A stretch of 33,661 nt of DNA from an uncultured delta proteobacterium (GTDB lineage Bacteria; Myxococcota_A; Polyangia; Polyangiales; Polyangiaceae). The position numbers were made by a program, and so were the translations under genes. Shown piece by piece: positions 23,637 to 31,948 of this stretch (positions within the stretch are counted from its first letter, which is position 1; every line of letters begins with the position of its first letter). The DNA is taken from positions 1 through 33,661 of the forward strand of contig CAIVJW010000200.1 in NCBI GenBank assembly GCA_903906315.1, read 5' to 3'. The notes below the pieces were generated by a model. The model was not told the origin of the DNA. It did not search any database and saw only the letters and a program-made list of their open reading frames with translations.

Positions 23637-25862
23637 ATGCGAATCTGGGTGACGGGGATCGGCGTCGTCTCGCCGCTGGGGCGCGGGGCGGGCGTGACCA
23701 TGGACCGGCTCGTCGCGGGCGACCGCGCGTTCGGCGAGCTCGGGCTCTTCCCGGTCGCCGACATGCGCGTGAGGATCGCGGCCGAGGTGCACGGGCTGAC
23801 GGCCGACTTGGTCGCTCCGGCGGGCGAGGCCGAGGGCTGGTCGCGCACGGACGCGATGTCGGTGCTCGCGGTGCGCGAGGCGCTCGGGCAGGCCGGGCTC
23901 GATCCGCGCGCGAAGCCGGTCGACCTGATCCTCGGCGGCACCACCGCCGGCATGTTCGAGACCGAGGACACGCTCGCGTGGCTGTCGCGCGAGCCGAGCG
24001 CGATCACGCCGTTCAAGAAGATGCTCTCGCACCCGCTGTCGTCGACGGCGGACCACGTCCACGAGGCCGCGGGGCCGTTCCGGCGCACGCGCAGCCTGTG
24101 CAGCGCGTGCTCGAGCGGCGCGAACGCCCTGCTGCTCGGGGCGGCGTGGCTCCGCGCGGGGCTCTCGGATTGCGTGATCGCCGGCGGCGCGGACGGCCTG
24201 TGCCGGCTCACGTACACGGGCTTCGCGGCGCTCTCGGCCGTCGACGCCAACCCGTGTCGGCCGTTCGACCGGCGGCGCGCGGGGCTGAACCTCGGCGAGG
24301 GCGCGGGCTTCCTCGTGATCGAGCCCGAGCGCACGGCGCGCGCGCGCGGAGCGCGGCCGATCGCGGAGCTGCGCGGCTGGTCGGTCGGCGCCGAGGCGCA
24401 CCACATCACGAACCCGGAGGGCACGGGGCGCGCGGCCGCGCGGGTCATGCGCGCGGCGCTCGCCCGCGCGGGCATCGGCCCGGCCGATCTCGACTACGTG
24501 AACGCGCACGGAACGGCGACGCCGCTGAACGACTCGATGGAGGCCGCGGCGCTGCGCGAGGCGCTCGGCGCCGAGGTCGATCGCGTGCCCGTGTCGTCGT
24601 GCAAGGGGCAGATCGGCCACACCCTCGGCGCCGCCGGCGGCATCGAGGCTGCGATCTCGGCGATGGCGATCGATCGCGGCGTGCTCCCGCCGACGATCGG
24701 CCTCGAGGAGGTCGACCCCGCGTGCCGCCTCGTGCACGTCACGGAGGCTCGAAGCGCGAAGCTCCGCGCGGTGATGTCGAACTCGTTCGGCTTCGGCGGC
24801 ACCGACACGGTGCTCGTCTTCGCGGCGCCGGGTCACTTCCCGGACCCGGAGGCGGCGCCGCGGCGATCGGTCGTGCTCACCGGCGCGGCCACGGTCGGCG
24901 CGCTCGGCGTGTGCGGCACGGCGGCGAGCGGCGCGTACCTCGACCCGGGGCCTGCGCCGGCCGAGGGGCCGGTCGCGTTCCAGCCCGCCGATCACCTCGA
25001 GCTCTCTCGCGCGCGCCGGCTCGATCGCGCGGGGCGCCTGACGACGGTCGCGATCCAGGCGGCGCTCCGTGAAGGCGGGCTCGACCTCGCGGCCCCGGGC
25101 GTCGCGGAGACGACGGGGGCGCTCGTGGGCGCGTCCTTCGGCAGCGTCGATGCGTCGACGGCCTTCATGCGCCGCATCTACGACAAGGGCGCGAAGTACG
25201 CGAGCCCGGCCGACTTCCCGAACCTCGTGCCGTCCTCGCCGGTCGGGCATGCGTCGATCTACCTCGGGCTGCGCGGGCCCGTGTTCGCGATGGCGGACCT
25301 CGGTGCGACGGCCGAGTCGACCATCGAGTCGGCGATCGAGCTCGTCCTGGTCGGGGAGGCCGACGCGATGGTCGCGGGCAGCGTCGAGGAGGCGAGCCCG
25401 ATGATCGAGCGGTGTCTCGGCCCGATCTGCACGGGCATCGAGCACCGGGGCGTCCGCGCGGAGGGCGCGAGCGCGGTGCTCGTCGAGGCCGAGGACGCGG
25501 CGCGTGCGCGCGGGGGCCGGCCGCTCGCTCGGGTGGTCTGGTGGGGGTCGTGGCGCGGGGATCGCCCGGACGGCCTCGCCGAGGCGCCGCCGCCGCCCGC
25601 CGCGGGTGAGGCCTGGGTCCTGGTCGGTCGAGACGACGAGCGGCTGCGTGCGCTCGTCGCGCGATCGTCGTGGGCGGCCGCGCCGCAGCATGCGCTCGCA
25701 CCGCGATCGGGCGACCACGCGGGCGCCGGCGGCTGCGCGGTCGCCGCGGCCGTGTCGGCCCTCGCCGCGGGGCGGATCCGCGGCGCGCTCGTCGTCGGCG
25801 GCGCGCCCGATCGCACGTACGCGCTGCTGCTCGAGGCCGCGAGCGCCGTGGCCGGGGGATGA
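23637..25862 (+). CDS. Ketosynthase fused to an inactive ketosynthase-like domain (KS1)
   Basis: 741 residues; ordinary KAS II enzymes have about 410. Residues 1-400 form a complete type II ketosynthase with nucleophile C158 (CSACSSGAN), H291 (NAHGTATPLND), the lysine in SCKGQIGH, H328 (QIGHTLGAAG), and SFGFGGTD. From about 415, a second thiolase-fold copy begins (VVLTGAATVGALG), runs through LVPSSPVGHASIYLGLRGP, and keeps the helix TIESAIELVLVGEADAMVAGS. The nucleophile position is a glycine near residue 556, and the second half is strongly reduced: no HGTGT or GHTLGA is present. This looks like a chain-length-factor-like partner in cis. Condensation of malonyl-ACP with an acyl chain on the adjacent ACP is expected. 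Its stop overlaps the next ATG (ATGA). Confidence 0.88.
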   Translation: MRIWVTGIGVVSPLGRGAGVTMDRLVAGDRAFGELGLFPVADMRVRIAAEVHGLTADLVAPAGEAEGWSRTDAMSVLAVREALGQAGLDPRAKPVDLILGGTTAGMFETEDTLAWLSREPSAITPFKKMLSHPLSSTADHVHEAAGPFRRTRSLCSACSSGANALLLGAAWLRAGLSDCVIAGGADGLCRLTYTGFAALSAVDANPCRPFDRRRAGLNLGEGAGFLVIEPERTARARGARPIAELRGWSVGAEAHHITNPEGTGRAAARVMRAALARAGIGPADLDYVNAHGTATPLNDSMEAAALREALGAEVDRVPVSSCKGQIGHTLGAAGGIEAAISAMAIDRGVLPPTIGLEEVDPACRLVHVTEARSAKLRAVMSNSFGFGGTDTVLVFAAPGHFPDPEAAPRRSVVLTGAATVGALGVCGTAASGAYLDPGPAPAEGPVAFQPADHLELSRARRLDRAGRLTTVAIQAALREGGLDLAAPGVAETTGALVGASFGSVDASTAFMRRIYDKGAKYASPADFPNLVPSSPVGHASIYLGLRGPVFAMADLGATAESTIESAIELVLVGEADAMVAGSVEEASPMIERCLGPICTGIEHRGVRAEGASAVLVEAEDAARARGGRPLARVVWWGSWRGDRPDGLAEAPPPPAAGEAWVLVGRDDERLRALVARSSWAAAPQHALAPRSGDHAGAGGCAVAAAVSALAAGRIRGALVVGGAPDRTYALLLEAASAVAGG

Positions 25863-26740
25863 CCGCCTCGAGCGCGGCGGACCGACGGCTCGCGCGGGAG
25901 CTCCGGCGCGCCGTCCTCGCGGGGCTGGTCGCCGTGCTCGCGGGTGTCGGCTGCGGGCCCGCGCCCGCGCGCCCGGCGGCGCTCACGTGGCCGACGACGG
26001 CGGTGTGGCGCGGCGCCCAGGCTCGGCTCGCGCGGCTGCGCCTCGAGGCCGAGGGCGACGGCCCGCGCACGCTGCGGCTCGCGCTCAGCCTGCACGAGCC
26101 GTTCGGCGGCCGCGTGCTGGAGGCGCGCGGCGCGGTCGCGATCGCGCCGGCGCGCGCGGACGGGTCGTCGCCGGCGGGCGGCGCGCTGCGCATGATCCTG
26201 ATCGGTCCGGGGGGCACGACGGCGCTCGATCTGTGGGCGCGCGCGGATCGCTTCCGCTTCGCGGTCCCCGCGATCGATCTCCTGCGCAGGGGCGACGCGA
26301 GCACGCCGCCGTCCGAGCTGCGCGGCCTGCCCGTGGGCTTCCTGCGCTGGTGGCTCTTGCGCCCGGCCGCCGGCTCGTTGCTCTGGTACGAGCGCGAGGC
26401 GGCGACCTCTCGCTTCGTCCTGCGCGACGGCGCCGCGATCGTCGATCTGCGGCTCGGCGACGGCGGGCAGGTCGACGCCGTGCGCACCACGTGGGCGCGA
26501 TTCGAGGGGGAAGACGTCGTGGTCGCCGAGGAGCGCGTGGAGGCCAGCGGCGTCGGCTGCGCGACCGCGCGCTACGTCACGCGCATCCCGCTCGGCGGCG
26601 ACGGGCGCACGGGCTTGCCGCTCGAGATCGCGATCCGGTGCGAGGGCGTCGATCGCTCCCGCGCCCCGAATCCCCGTGCGTTCGAGGACCCCGACGCGCC
26701 CGCGCACGACGCGGGCCCGCCCCGCGGAGGTGCACCGTGA
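25859..26740 (+). CDS. LolA/LolB-like lipoprotein within the ketosynthase operon
   Basis: 293 residues, start overlapping the KS1 stop by ATGA. The N-terminus is basic then hydrophobic, with a probable lipid-attachment C32 (LAGVGCGP; the -3 residue is not an ideal Leu). The body consists of alternating hydrophobic beta-type segments, including LRMILIGPGGTTALDLWARADRFRFAVP, which resembles LolA/LolB-type half-barrels that hold a hydrophobic ligand. Aryl polyene clusters usually encode such a LolA-like protein for moving the lipid product to the outer membrane, so a similar job is proposed. No catalytic motif was found. Family assignment is from pattern only. Confidence 0.68.
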   Translation: MTASSAADRRLARELRRAVLAGLVAVLAGVGCGPAPARPAALTWPTTAVWRGAQARLARLRLEAEGDGPRTLRLALSLHEPFGGRVLEARGAVAIAPARADGSSPAGGALRMILIGPGGTTALDLWARADRFRFAVPAIDLLRRGDASTPPSELRGLPVGFLRWWLLRPAAGSLLWYEREAATSRFVLRDGAAIVDLRLGDGGQVDAVRTTWARFEGEDVVVAEERVEASGVGCATARYVTRIPLGGDGRTGLPLEIAIRCEGVDRSRAPNPRAFEDPDAPAHDAGPPRGGAP

Positions 26741-28602
26741 GCCATGCCTGCGTGATCGCCGCCGGCGCCGTCTCCGCGCTCGGCCTCGGAGAGGACGCCT
26801 ATCGTGCCGCCGAGGAGGGCGCCGTCGCTCGGTCCGGCCTCCGCCGGGACGACGACCTCGCCGCCGCCGGCCTCGCCAAGCCGTTCGCGGGGCGCGCGCC
26901 CGCCGTCCTGCCCGGCGGCGCGTTCGAGGACCGCGCCACGTCGCTGCTCGCGTGCGCGCTCGAACAGGCGCTCGGCGATCTCGACCTCGCGCGGCCCGGC
27001 TGGCGCGCCGATCGCATCGGCGTCGCGATCGGCACGTCGAGCGGCGGGATGCTGTCGGCCGAGCGCTTCTTCGCGCTGCGGGCCGCGGGCGCGCCCGACG
27101 CCGATCTCGCCTCCGTCGCGCGCGCCGCGACCTACTTCGCGCCCATCGACGACGCGCTCCTCGCCGCCGGGCTCGGCCCCGACGCGATCGTGGCGCGCGC
27201 CCACCTGCTCGCCGCGTGCGCGGCCTCGACCCTCGCGATCGGGATCGGCCTGCGGTGGCTCGATCGCGGCGCGTGCGACGTCGTCCTCGCCGGAGGCTAC
27301 GACGGCGTGAGCGTCTTCGTCGCGGCCGGCTTCGAGGTCCTGCGCGCGACCACGGCGTCGTCGCCGCGCCCCTTCTGCGTCGGCCGCGATGGCATGTCCC
27401 TCGGCGAGGGCGCTGGCGTCGTCGCGCTCGTCCGCGACCGCGATCTCCGCGGCGCGAAGGTCCTCGTCCGCGTCGTCGGCTTCGGCGCCTCGACCGACGC
27501 CGTGCACATCACCGCGCCCGACCGCACGGGCGGGGGCCTGGCGCGCGCCGCGGCCGCGGCGATCGCGGACGCGGCCGTCGATCCCGCGAGCATCGGCCTC
27601 GTGAGCGCCCACGCGACGGCGACCCCGTACAACGACGCGATGGAGTCGAAGGCGATAGCGCGCATCTTCGAGGGATCGCCCGCGCCGGTCGTGCACCCGT
27701 TCAAGGCGCAGATCGGCCACACGCTCGGGGCCGCCGGCGTGCTCGAGGCGCTCGCCGCCGCCCACGCGCTCGCGGTGGGCGTCGCGCCCGCGGCGGCCGG
27801 CGCGGGCCCGCACGACCCCGAGGCGTCGGCGGTGTTGCTCGAGCGCGGCGAGCGTCGGCCGCTCGAGCGCGCGCTCAAGCTGTCGGCCGCGTTCGGCGGG
27901 ACGAACGCGGCCCTGGTGCTCTCGACGACGCCGACCGCGCGCGCTCCGCGGCCTCCGCGCCCGGTCTACGTGCGCGCGATCGCCCACGTCGTCACGGCCG
28001 ACCTCGTCGCGCTCGCCGAGGCGACGGGCATCGCGCGCGACCGGCTCGCGCGGCTCGACGCGCTCGGCCGGCTCGGCCTGGCCGCGGTGGCGGCGCTCGC
28101 GACCGCGGTCGGGCGCGAGGCGATCGAGGGCGCCGGCATCGTGGCGGGCCACGCGCTCGCCACGATCGACACGAACGAGCTCTTCGACGCGCGTCGGCGA
28201 TCGCGCGGCGCCGCCCACGTCGAGCCTCGCCTCTTCCCCTCCACGTCGCCCAATGCCGTCGCGGGCGAGTGCGCGATCGCCTACCGCCTCACGGGGCCGG
28301 GCTTCGCCGTCGGCGGAGGGCTCGACGGCGGCACCGAGGCGCTCGGCCTCGCCGCCGAGCTCTGCGCGGCCGGCGACGCCGAGGCGATGGTGGTCCTCGC
28401 CGCGGACGACGCCGGCCCCGCCGCGCGCGATCTCCTGCGCGCCGCCGGCCTCGGCGACCGACCGCTCGTCGCCGGCGCCGTCGCGATGCTCGTCACCGCG
28501 CGCCCCGAAGGCGCCGTGCGCGAGGTCGGGCCGGACGTCGCGGTCGACCACGCCGGCGCCCCTATCGGCCACCTCGCGCTGCTCCGCTGGGCGGCGCCGT
28601 GA
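26737..28602 (+). CDS. Ketosynthase fused to an inactive ketosynthase-like domain (KS2)
   Basis: 621 residues from GTG 26737, which overlaps the preceding stop (GTGA) and has GCGGAGG at 26724-26730. Residues 1-400 are a ketosynthase with C161 (LAACAASTLA), H292 (SAHATATPYND, where canonical HGTGT is changed to HATAT), the lysine of FKAQIGH and H328. The first KS has its catalytic histidines at nearly the same positions. A second, half-length thiolase-like part follows (about 405-621) with PSTSPNAVAGECAIAYRLTGPGF; at the nucleophile place it has GLDGGTEAL (D530/G531), so no thiol. Like KS1 it therefore carries a non-catalytic copy. The two proteins probably act in one pathway with the ACP at 23339, perhaps in different elongation steps. 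Confidence 0.88.
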   Translation: MSHACVIAAGAVSALGLGEDAYRAAEEGAVARSGLRRDDDLAAAGLAKPFAGRAPAVLPGGAFEDRATSLLACALEQALGDLDLARPGWRADRIGVAIGTSSGGMLSAERFFALRAAGAPDADLASVARAATYFAPIDDALLAAGLGPDAIVARAHLLAACAASTLAIGIGLRWLDRGACDVVLAGGYDGVSVFVAAGFEVLRATTASSPRPFCVGRDGMSLGEGAGVVALVRDRDLRGAKVLVRVVGFGASTDAVHITAPDRTGGGLARAAAAAIADAAVDPASIGLVSAHATATPYNDAMESKAIARIFEGSPAPVVHPFKAQIGHTLGAAGVLEALAAAHALAVGVAPAAAGAGPHDPEASAVLLERGERRPLERALKLSAAFGGTNAALVLSTTPTARAPRPPRPVYVRAIAHVVTADLVALAEATGIARDRLARLDALGRLGLAAVAALATAVGREAIEGAGIVAGHALATIDTNELFDARRRSRGAAHVEPRLFPSTSPNAVAGECAIAYRLTGPGFAVGGGLDGGTEALGLAAELCAAGDAEAMVVLAADDAGPAARDLLRAAGLGDRPLVAGAVAMLVTARPEGAVREVGPDVAVDHAGAPIGHLALLRWAAP

Positions 28603-28652
28603 GCCCGACGGCCCCCGAATCCGGTCTCTCGGGCCGATTGTGCGGCCGGCCC

Positions 28653-28682
28653 TTGCCCGGGGAGGCCCGACTCTGGCAAGGT
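28653..28682 (+). promoter_or_regulatory. Possible promoter TTGCCC-N18-CAAGGT
   Basis: In the 122 bp between KS2 and the lipoprotein at 28725, TTGCCC (28653-28658) and CAAGGT (28677-28682) are spaced 18 nt. The -10 is weak, so confidence is low. Confidence 0.3.
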
Positions 28683-28724
28683 CGAGCGGAATTACCGGGG
28701 CAGGTTCCCGGTTGGAACACCCGC

Positions 28725-29201
28725 ATGCGCCGCCCGATCGCCCTCGCCCTCGCTCTCGCCGTCACCAGCCTGCTCGCGGGCTGCAACACGCGCTACATCC
28801 CCAACACCGACGTCGAAGACAACGACGAGAACCGCAAGGTCGTCTCGTTCTGCGAGAAGTACCGGCACGCGGTCGAAAACAAGAACATCGCCGCGCTGCT
28901 CAAGCTCGCCGCGCCGAACTACTACGAGGACGGCGGCAACGTCGACCCGAGCGACGACATCGACTTCGCCGGCCTGAAGGCCTACCTCCAGGGCAAGTTC
29001 CAGGACGCGCAGGCGATCCGCTACGAGATCCGCTACCGCAAGGTGGGCGAGCACCGCGGCTCGTACTACGTCGACTACACCTTCAGCGCGAGCTACCGCA
29101 TCCCCGGCATGAAGGGCGAGGAGTGGCACCGCAAGGTGGACGACAACCGGCTCGAGCTCGTCCCGTTCCAGGACGACTTTCGCATCATCGCCGGCATGTG
29201 A
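28725..29201 (+). CDS. Small lipoprotein with NTF2-like fold
   Basis: 158 residues. The signal peptide MRRPIALALALAVTSLLAGC gives lipidated C20. The mature part begins NTRYIPNTDVEDNDENRKVVSFCEKYRHAVENKNIAALLKL and continues with YEIRYRKVG and YYVDYTFSASYRIP, the helix-then-curved-sheet order of NTF2/SnoaL-like proteins. A catalytic role is not visible. The length is normal for this class. It lies 122 bp after the ketosynthase operon, so it may be separately transcribed, and is convergent with the patatin gene with a hairpin between them. Confidence 0.82.
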   Translation: MRRPIALALALAVTSLLAGCNTRYIPNTDVEDNDENRKVVSFCEKYRHAVENKNIAALLKLAAPNYYEDGGNVDPSDDIDFAGLKAYLQGKFQDAQAIRYEIRYRKVGEHRGSYYVDYTFSASYRIPGMKGEEWHRKVDDNRLELVPFQDDFRIIAGM

Positions 29202-29238
29202 CGGGCGCGCGGTGACGCCGCGCGCGACCGCTGAGAAC

Positions 29239-29260
29239 GACGCCGCCCCGGCGCGGCGTC
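29239..29260. terminator. Terminator-like hairpin
   Basis: Perfect 8-bp stem GACGCCGC / GCGGCGTC (29239-29246 and 29253-29260) with a 6-nt loop, in the 92 bp convergent gap between the NTF2-like lipoprotein and the patatin. No U-tract. Confidence 0.55.
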
Positions 29261-29293
29261 CTGGCACCGCGTCCGAGGTTGCGTCCCGGCCTC

Positions 29294-30211
29294 TCAGTTC
29301 AGGCCGAGGTCGGGCGTGAGCGTGCCGCTGAACACGCCGCGCTCCTTGGCCGCCGCGAGCACGCGGAGCGCCGAACGGTAGCCGCGCAGCACGAGCGATC
29401 GCGCGGCAAAGCGGTTCAAGAAGCCGTATTTTCCGATGTCTGGCGCGATGTCGAGGAACGTGACCTGCGGGTAGAGCTTCGACAGCAGCTCGACGCCGCG
29501 CCGCTCCTTCTCGGTGAGCACGATGCCGAGCGACTGCCGCAGGACGCGCAGCACGCCGAGTCGCGCGATGGACGTGCGCTCCGGGGGGCGGACCTCGGGC
29601 CGGTAGATGTTCGAGATGATGACGACGTTCGCGCCGGCCGCGACGGCCAGGTCGGCCGAGGCCGTGCGGACGACCTCGCCGTCGAGGTGGTAGCGGTCGC
29701 CGATGCGGTAGGGCCGGAAGAGCCCCGGCACGCAGCAGCTCGCCGCGACGGCCTGGCTCACCGGCGTGCGATCGTCGTAGCCGGGGCCGAACACGACCCG
29801 CTGCGCGGTGTCGACGTCGACCGCGGTGACGAGCACCTGGTTCGGCAGCTTGCGGAAGTCGTTGATGGGCAGCGTGCGCTCGAGGTACCGCTCGAGCTTG
29901 TCCATCGAGAAGAGGCCCGACGCGAGGTAGCCCGGGTCGACGAGGTCGCGCAGGCGCGGCGCGCCGAGGAACGTGCTCATGTGCAGCCGCGGCCCGTCGT
30001 GGCGCCGGCGCCACGGCAAGCGGTATCCATCGAGCATCACGTCGAGCGGGATGTCCTGCCCGTACATCGCGCCGACGAGCGCGCCCGCGCTGGCGCCCAC
30101 GTAGATTTCGGGGTGGATCCCGAGCTCCTCGCAGGCCTTCAGCACGCCGAGGTGCGCGAGCCCACGCGCCGCACCCCCCGATCCCACGAACGCGATCTTC
30201 AGGCGGCCCAT
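29294..30211 (-). CDS. Patatin-like phospholipase
   Basis: 305 residues of the bacterial patatin/RssA group, with a Ser-Asp dyad lipid acyl hydrolase. The oxyanion loop is GSGGAARG (10-17), the nucleophile elbow is GASAG with S41, and the catalytic Asp is D177 in HLDGEV. No signal peptide or membrane helix is visible, so it acts in the cytoplasm, or is exported without a recognisable signal. The C-terminal 80 residues (TEKERRGVELLSKLYPQVTFLDIAPDIG) look like the standard helical end of this subfamily. ATG 30211 gives the typical MGRLKIAFVGSGG start. Upstream of it (30212-30291) no gene is seen before the lipoprotein on the same strand. Confidence 0.93.
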   Translation of the reverse strand: MGRLKIAFVGSGGAARGLAHLGVLKACEELGIHPEIYVGASAGALVGAMYGQDIPLDVMLDGYRLPWRRRHDGPRLHMSTFLGAPRLRDLVDPGYLASGLFSMDKLERYLERTLPINDFRKLPNQVLVTAVDVDTAQRVVFGPGYDDRTPVSQAVAASCCVPGLFRPYRIGDRYHLDGEVVRTASADLAVAAGANVVIISNIYRPEVRPPERTSIARLGVLRVLRQSLGIVLTEKERRGVELLSKLYPQVTFLDIAPDIGKYGFLNRFAARSLVLRGYRSALRVLAAAKERGVFSGTLTPDLGLN

Positions 30212-30291
30212 CCGACGAAGCTGCACCGGCCGGCCCGCGTCGGCAACTTTCGTTCGGCGTGGCCGGCCGTCGGCGCACGCCGCTCGAGGCC

Positions 30292-30960
30292 TCAGGGCAG
30301 CTGGAAGTCTTCCATCGACCGGTAGATCCGGTACTGGTCGCCGTCGCGCCGCAGCCAGAGCACGATCTCCTCGCCGAGCAGGCGATCGACGCCCACGCGC
30401 GAGGTGTGGATGGGGACCGCGACGACCACGTCGTCCTCGCCGAGCGTGTCGGCGTGGATCGCGGGGTGCCGCAGGCCGTCCGCGCCGTCGCCCGCGCGGA
30501 CCACCGACAGGTCCGCCTCGCGGAAGACGACCTCGCCGGCGAGCTTGGTGTAGTCGAGCTTGCGGAAGCGCTGCTCCCACCAGAGCGGCGCGGTCGGCGT
30601 CGACCCCTGCTGCGGCCCTTGCACGGTGATGACCGTCGAGTCGCGCGTGAAGAGCGAGTCGAGGCCCTCGGCGTCCTCGAGCACGATGCGGCGGAACAGC
30701 GCGCGCACGGTGACCAGCGCGCGGTCGACCCCGAGCGGGGCCCGCAGCGTCACGACGCCGTCGCCCACCGGGGCGCGGTCGCGCGCGGGCGGCGGCGCGC
30801 TCGCCCGATCCACGGCCACGCCGTCCGGGCGTCGTCGCGCGTCCTCGGGCACGCGGGGCGTCGGCGCCGGCGCAGCGCCGCACGCCGCGGCAAACGTCAG
30901 GAAGCCGAGCGCGGCGAGGCGTCGACCGAGAGGCTCAGAGGGACTCCGACGAGGGCTCAT
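30292..30960 (-). CDS. Lipoprotein with NTF2-like domain
   Basis: 222 residues from ATG 30960, giving the signal peptide MSPRRSPSEPLGRRLAALG with lipidation at C27 (TFAAAC). A Pro/Arg-rich linker is followed by an NTF2/SnoaL-like region (VRALFRRIVLEDAEGLDSLFTRDSTVITV ... IVLWLRRDGDQYRIYRSM). The longer frame from 30987 is possible but would add residues before the basic n-region. The start lies inside the end of the amidotransferase-like gene (26 bp overlap), so translation is probably coupled. A second NTF2-like lipoprotein at 28725 has no obvious close sequence similarity. Confidence 0.78.
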   Translation of the reverse strand: MSPRRSPSEPLGRRLAALGFLTFAAACGAAPAPTPRVPEDARRRPDGVAVDRASAPPPARDRAPVGDGVVTLRAPLGVDRALVTVRALFRRIVLEDAEGLDSLFTRDSTVITVQGPQQGSTPTAPLWWEQRFRKLDYTKLAGEVVFREADLSVVRAGDGADGLRHPAIHADTLGEDDVVVAVPIHTSRVGVDRLLGEEIVLWLRRDGDQYRIYRSMEDFQLP

Positions 30961-31771
30961 TTTCGCGCGTGAACAGGACGATCGCACGCTCGGGGAGCAC
31001 GGTCCACCCGGCGGGCGGCCGGTCGTCGTCGAAGTCGGACGCGACCAGCGTCACGCGCGCTTGCGCGAAGTCGGGCAAGCGCATGCGGCCGAGCCCACCG
31101 TCGCCGACGAGCCGTCCGACGTCGGCCGGCCCCTCGTAGGTGCGGTAGGCCATCAGCGAGGCGCCGTGCAGCGCGACGAGGTACTCCGCGTTCGACAGCA
31201 GCACGTTCATCGCGCTCGGCCCCGCGCCCTCCTCGGCGCAGAGGCGATCGACGAGCGCGAGCGTGGCGCGCAGCGCCGAACGCGCGTTCTCCGCGGGGAC
31301 GTCGGGCCGGTCGAGCTCGCCCGCGTCGTGGAGGAACGACAGGAAGAGGTGGAACAAGAGCTCGCTGTCCGTCTCGCCGCGGACGTCGCGCAGGAGGAAC
31401 GCCGGCAGCGACTCGCGCAGCCGCCCGCGCAGCGAGGTGAACGACTCGACGGTGCCCGTGTGGGCGAACAGCCACTGGCGGTACCGGAAGGGGTGCGTGT
31501 TCTCCGTCCGCTGGCCGCCGACCGTGGCCGCGCGAATGTGCGCGATGAGCAGATCGGTGCGGATGCCGCCCGCGACGTCGCCGATCGCGATCACCGGGCG
31601 GTCGTCGATGGGGCGCCGCTTCAGGAGGATCTCGCCGCTCTGGTAGAAGCCGACGCCCCACCCGGGCGTCACGCCGGCCTTTCTGCGAAACGACAGCCCC
31701 TGGCCTTCGACCTCGATCATGCGAGCGCCTAGGTCGGGGCGGTTTCCGATCAAGCCGACGAGACGAGCCAT
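30935..31771 (-). CDS. Class II glutamine amidotransferase homologue lacking Cys2
   Basis: 278 residues. The fold is that of YafJ/EgtC-type class II amidotransferases: WGVGFYQSGEILLKRRP, IAHIRAATVGGQRTENTHPF, WLFAHTGTVESF and GETDSELLFHLFL match the family blocks. In active members the protein starts with MC and the processed N-terminal cysteine is the nucleophile. Here the start is MARLVGLIGN, with Ala at position 2 and no cysteine before the VDRLCAEEG near residue 180. An upstream start is not available. AAAGGA lies 6 nt before the ATG. It is thus either an inactive relative or one with a changed chemistry. It overlaps the downstream lipoprotein by 26 bp. Confidence 0.9.
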   Translation of the reverse strand: MARLVGLIGNRPDLGARMIEVEGQGLSFRRKAGVTPGWGVGFYQSGEILLKRRPIDDRPVIAIGDVAGGIRTDLLIAHIRAATVGGQRTENTHPFRYRQWLFAHTGTVESFTSLRGRLRESLPAFLLRDVRGETDSELLFHLFLSFLHDAGELDRPDVPAENARSALRATLALVDRLCAEEGAGPSAMNVLLSNAEYLVALHGASLMAYRTYEGPADVGRLVGDGGLGRMRLPDFAQARVTLVASDFDDDRPPAGWTVLPERAIVLFTRENEPSSESL

Positions 31772-31932
31772 GGGGATCCTTTCGCTTCCGCGAGGGGTGC
31801 GCGCGCCGCGGCTCGCGTGGCCTCGATGGTCTCAGTCTGAGGTCGTTTGCTCGCGCCGCAAGTTTCCCGCGCGAGGGCGTCCCCGCGCCGCGCCGGGGCC
31901 GGTCCGCAGCGCGCGCTCCGGCGGGCGAAATC

Positions 31933-31940
31933 TGATAAAA
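31933..31940 (+). promoter_or_regulatory. AT-rich -10-like element TGATAAAA
   Basis: TCTGATAAAACG is one of the few AT-rich spots in the divergent 177 bp gap; it ends 8 nt before ATG 31949. If it is a -10, the mRNA would begin at or near the start codon. Confidence 0.4.
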
Positions 31941-31948
31941 CGTGCCGC

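Noticed and set aside
22424-24475. 683-residue frame that would extend the hydratase N-terminally
   Set aside because: The extra part is antisense to the ACP and KS1 and has no fold; the hydratase has a normal start at 23215.
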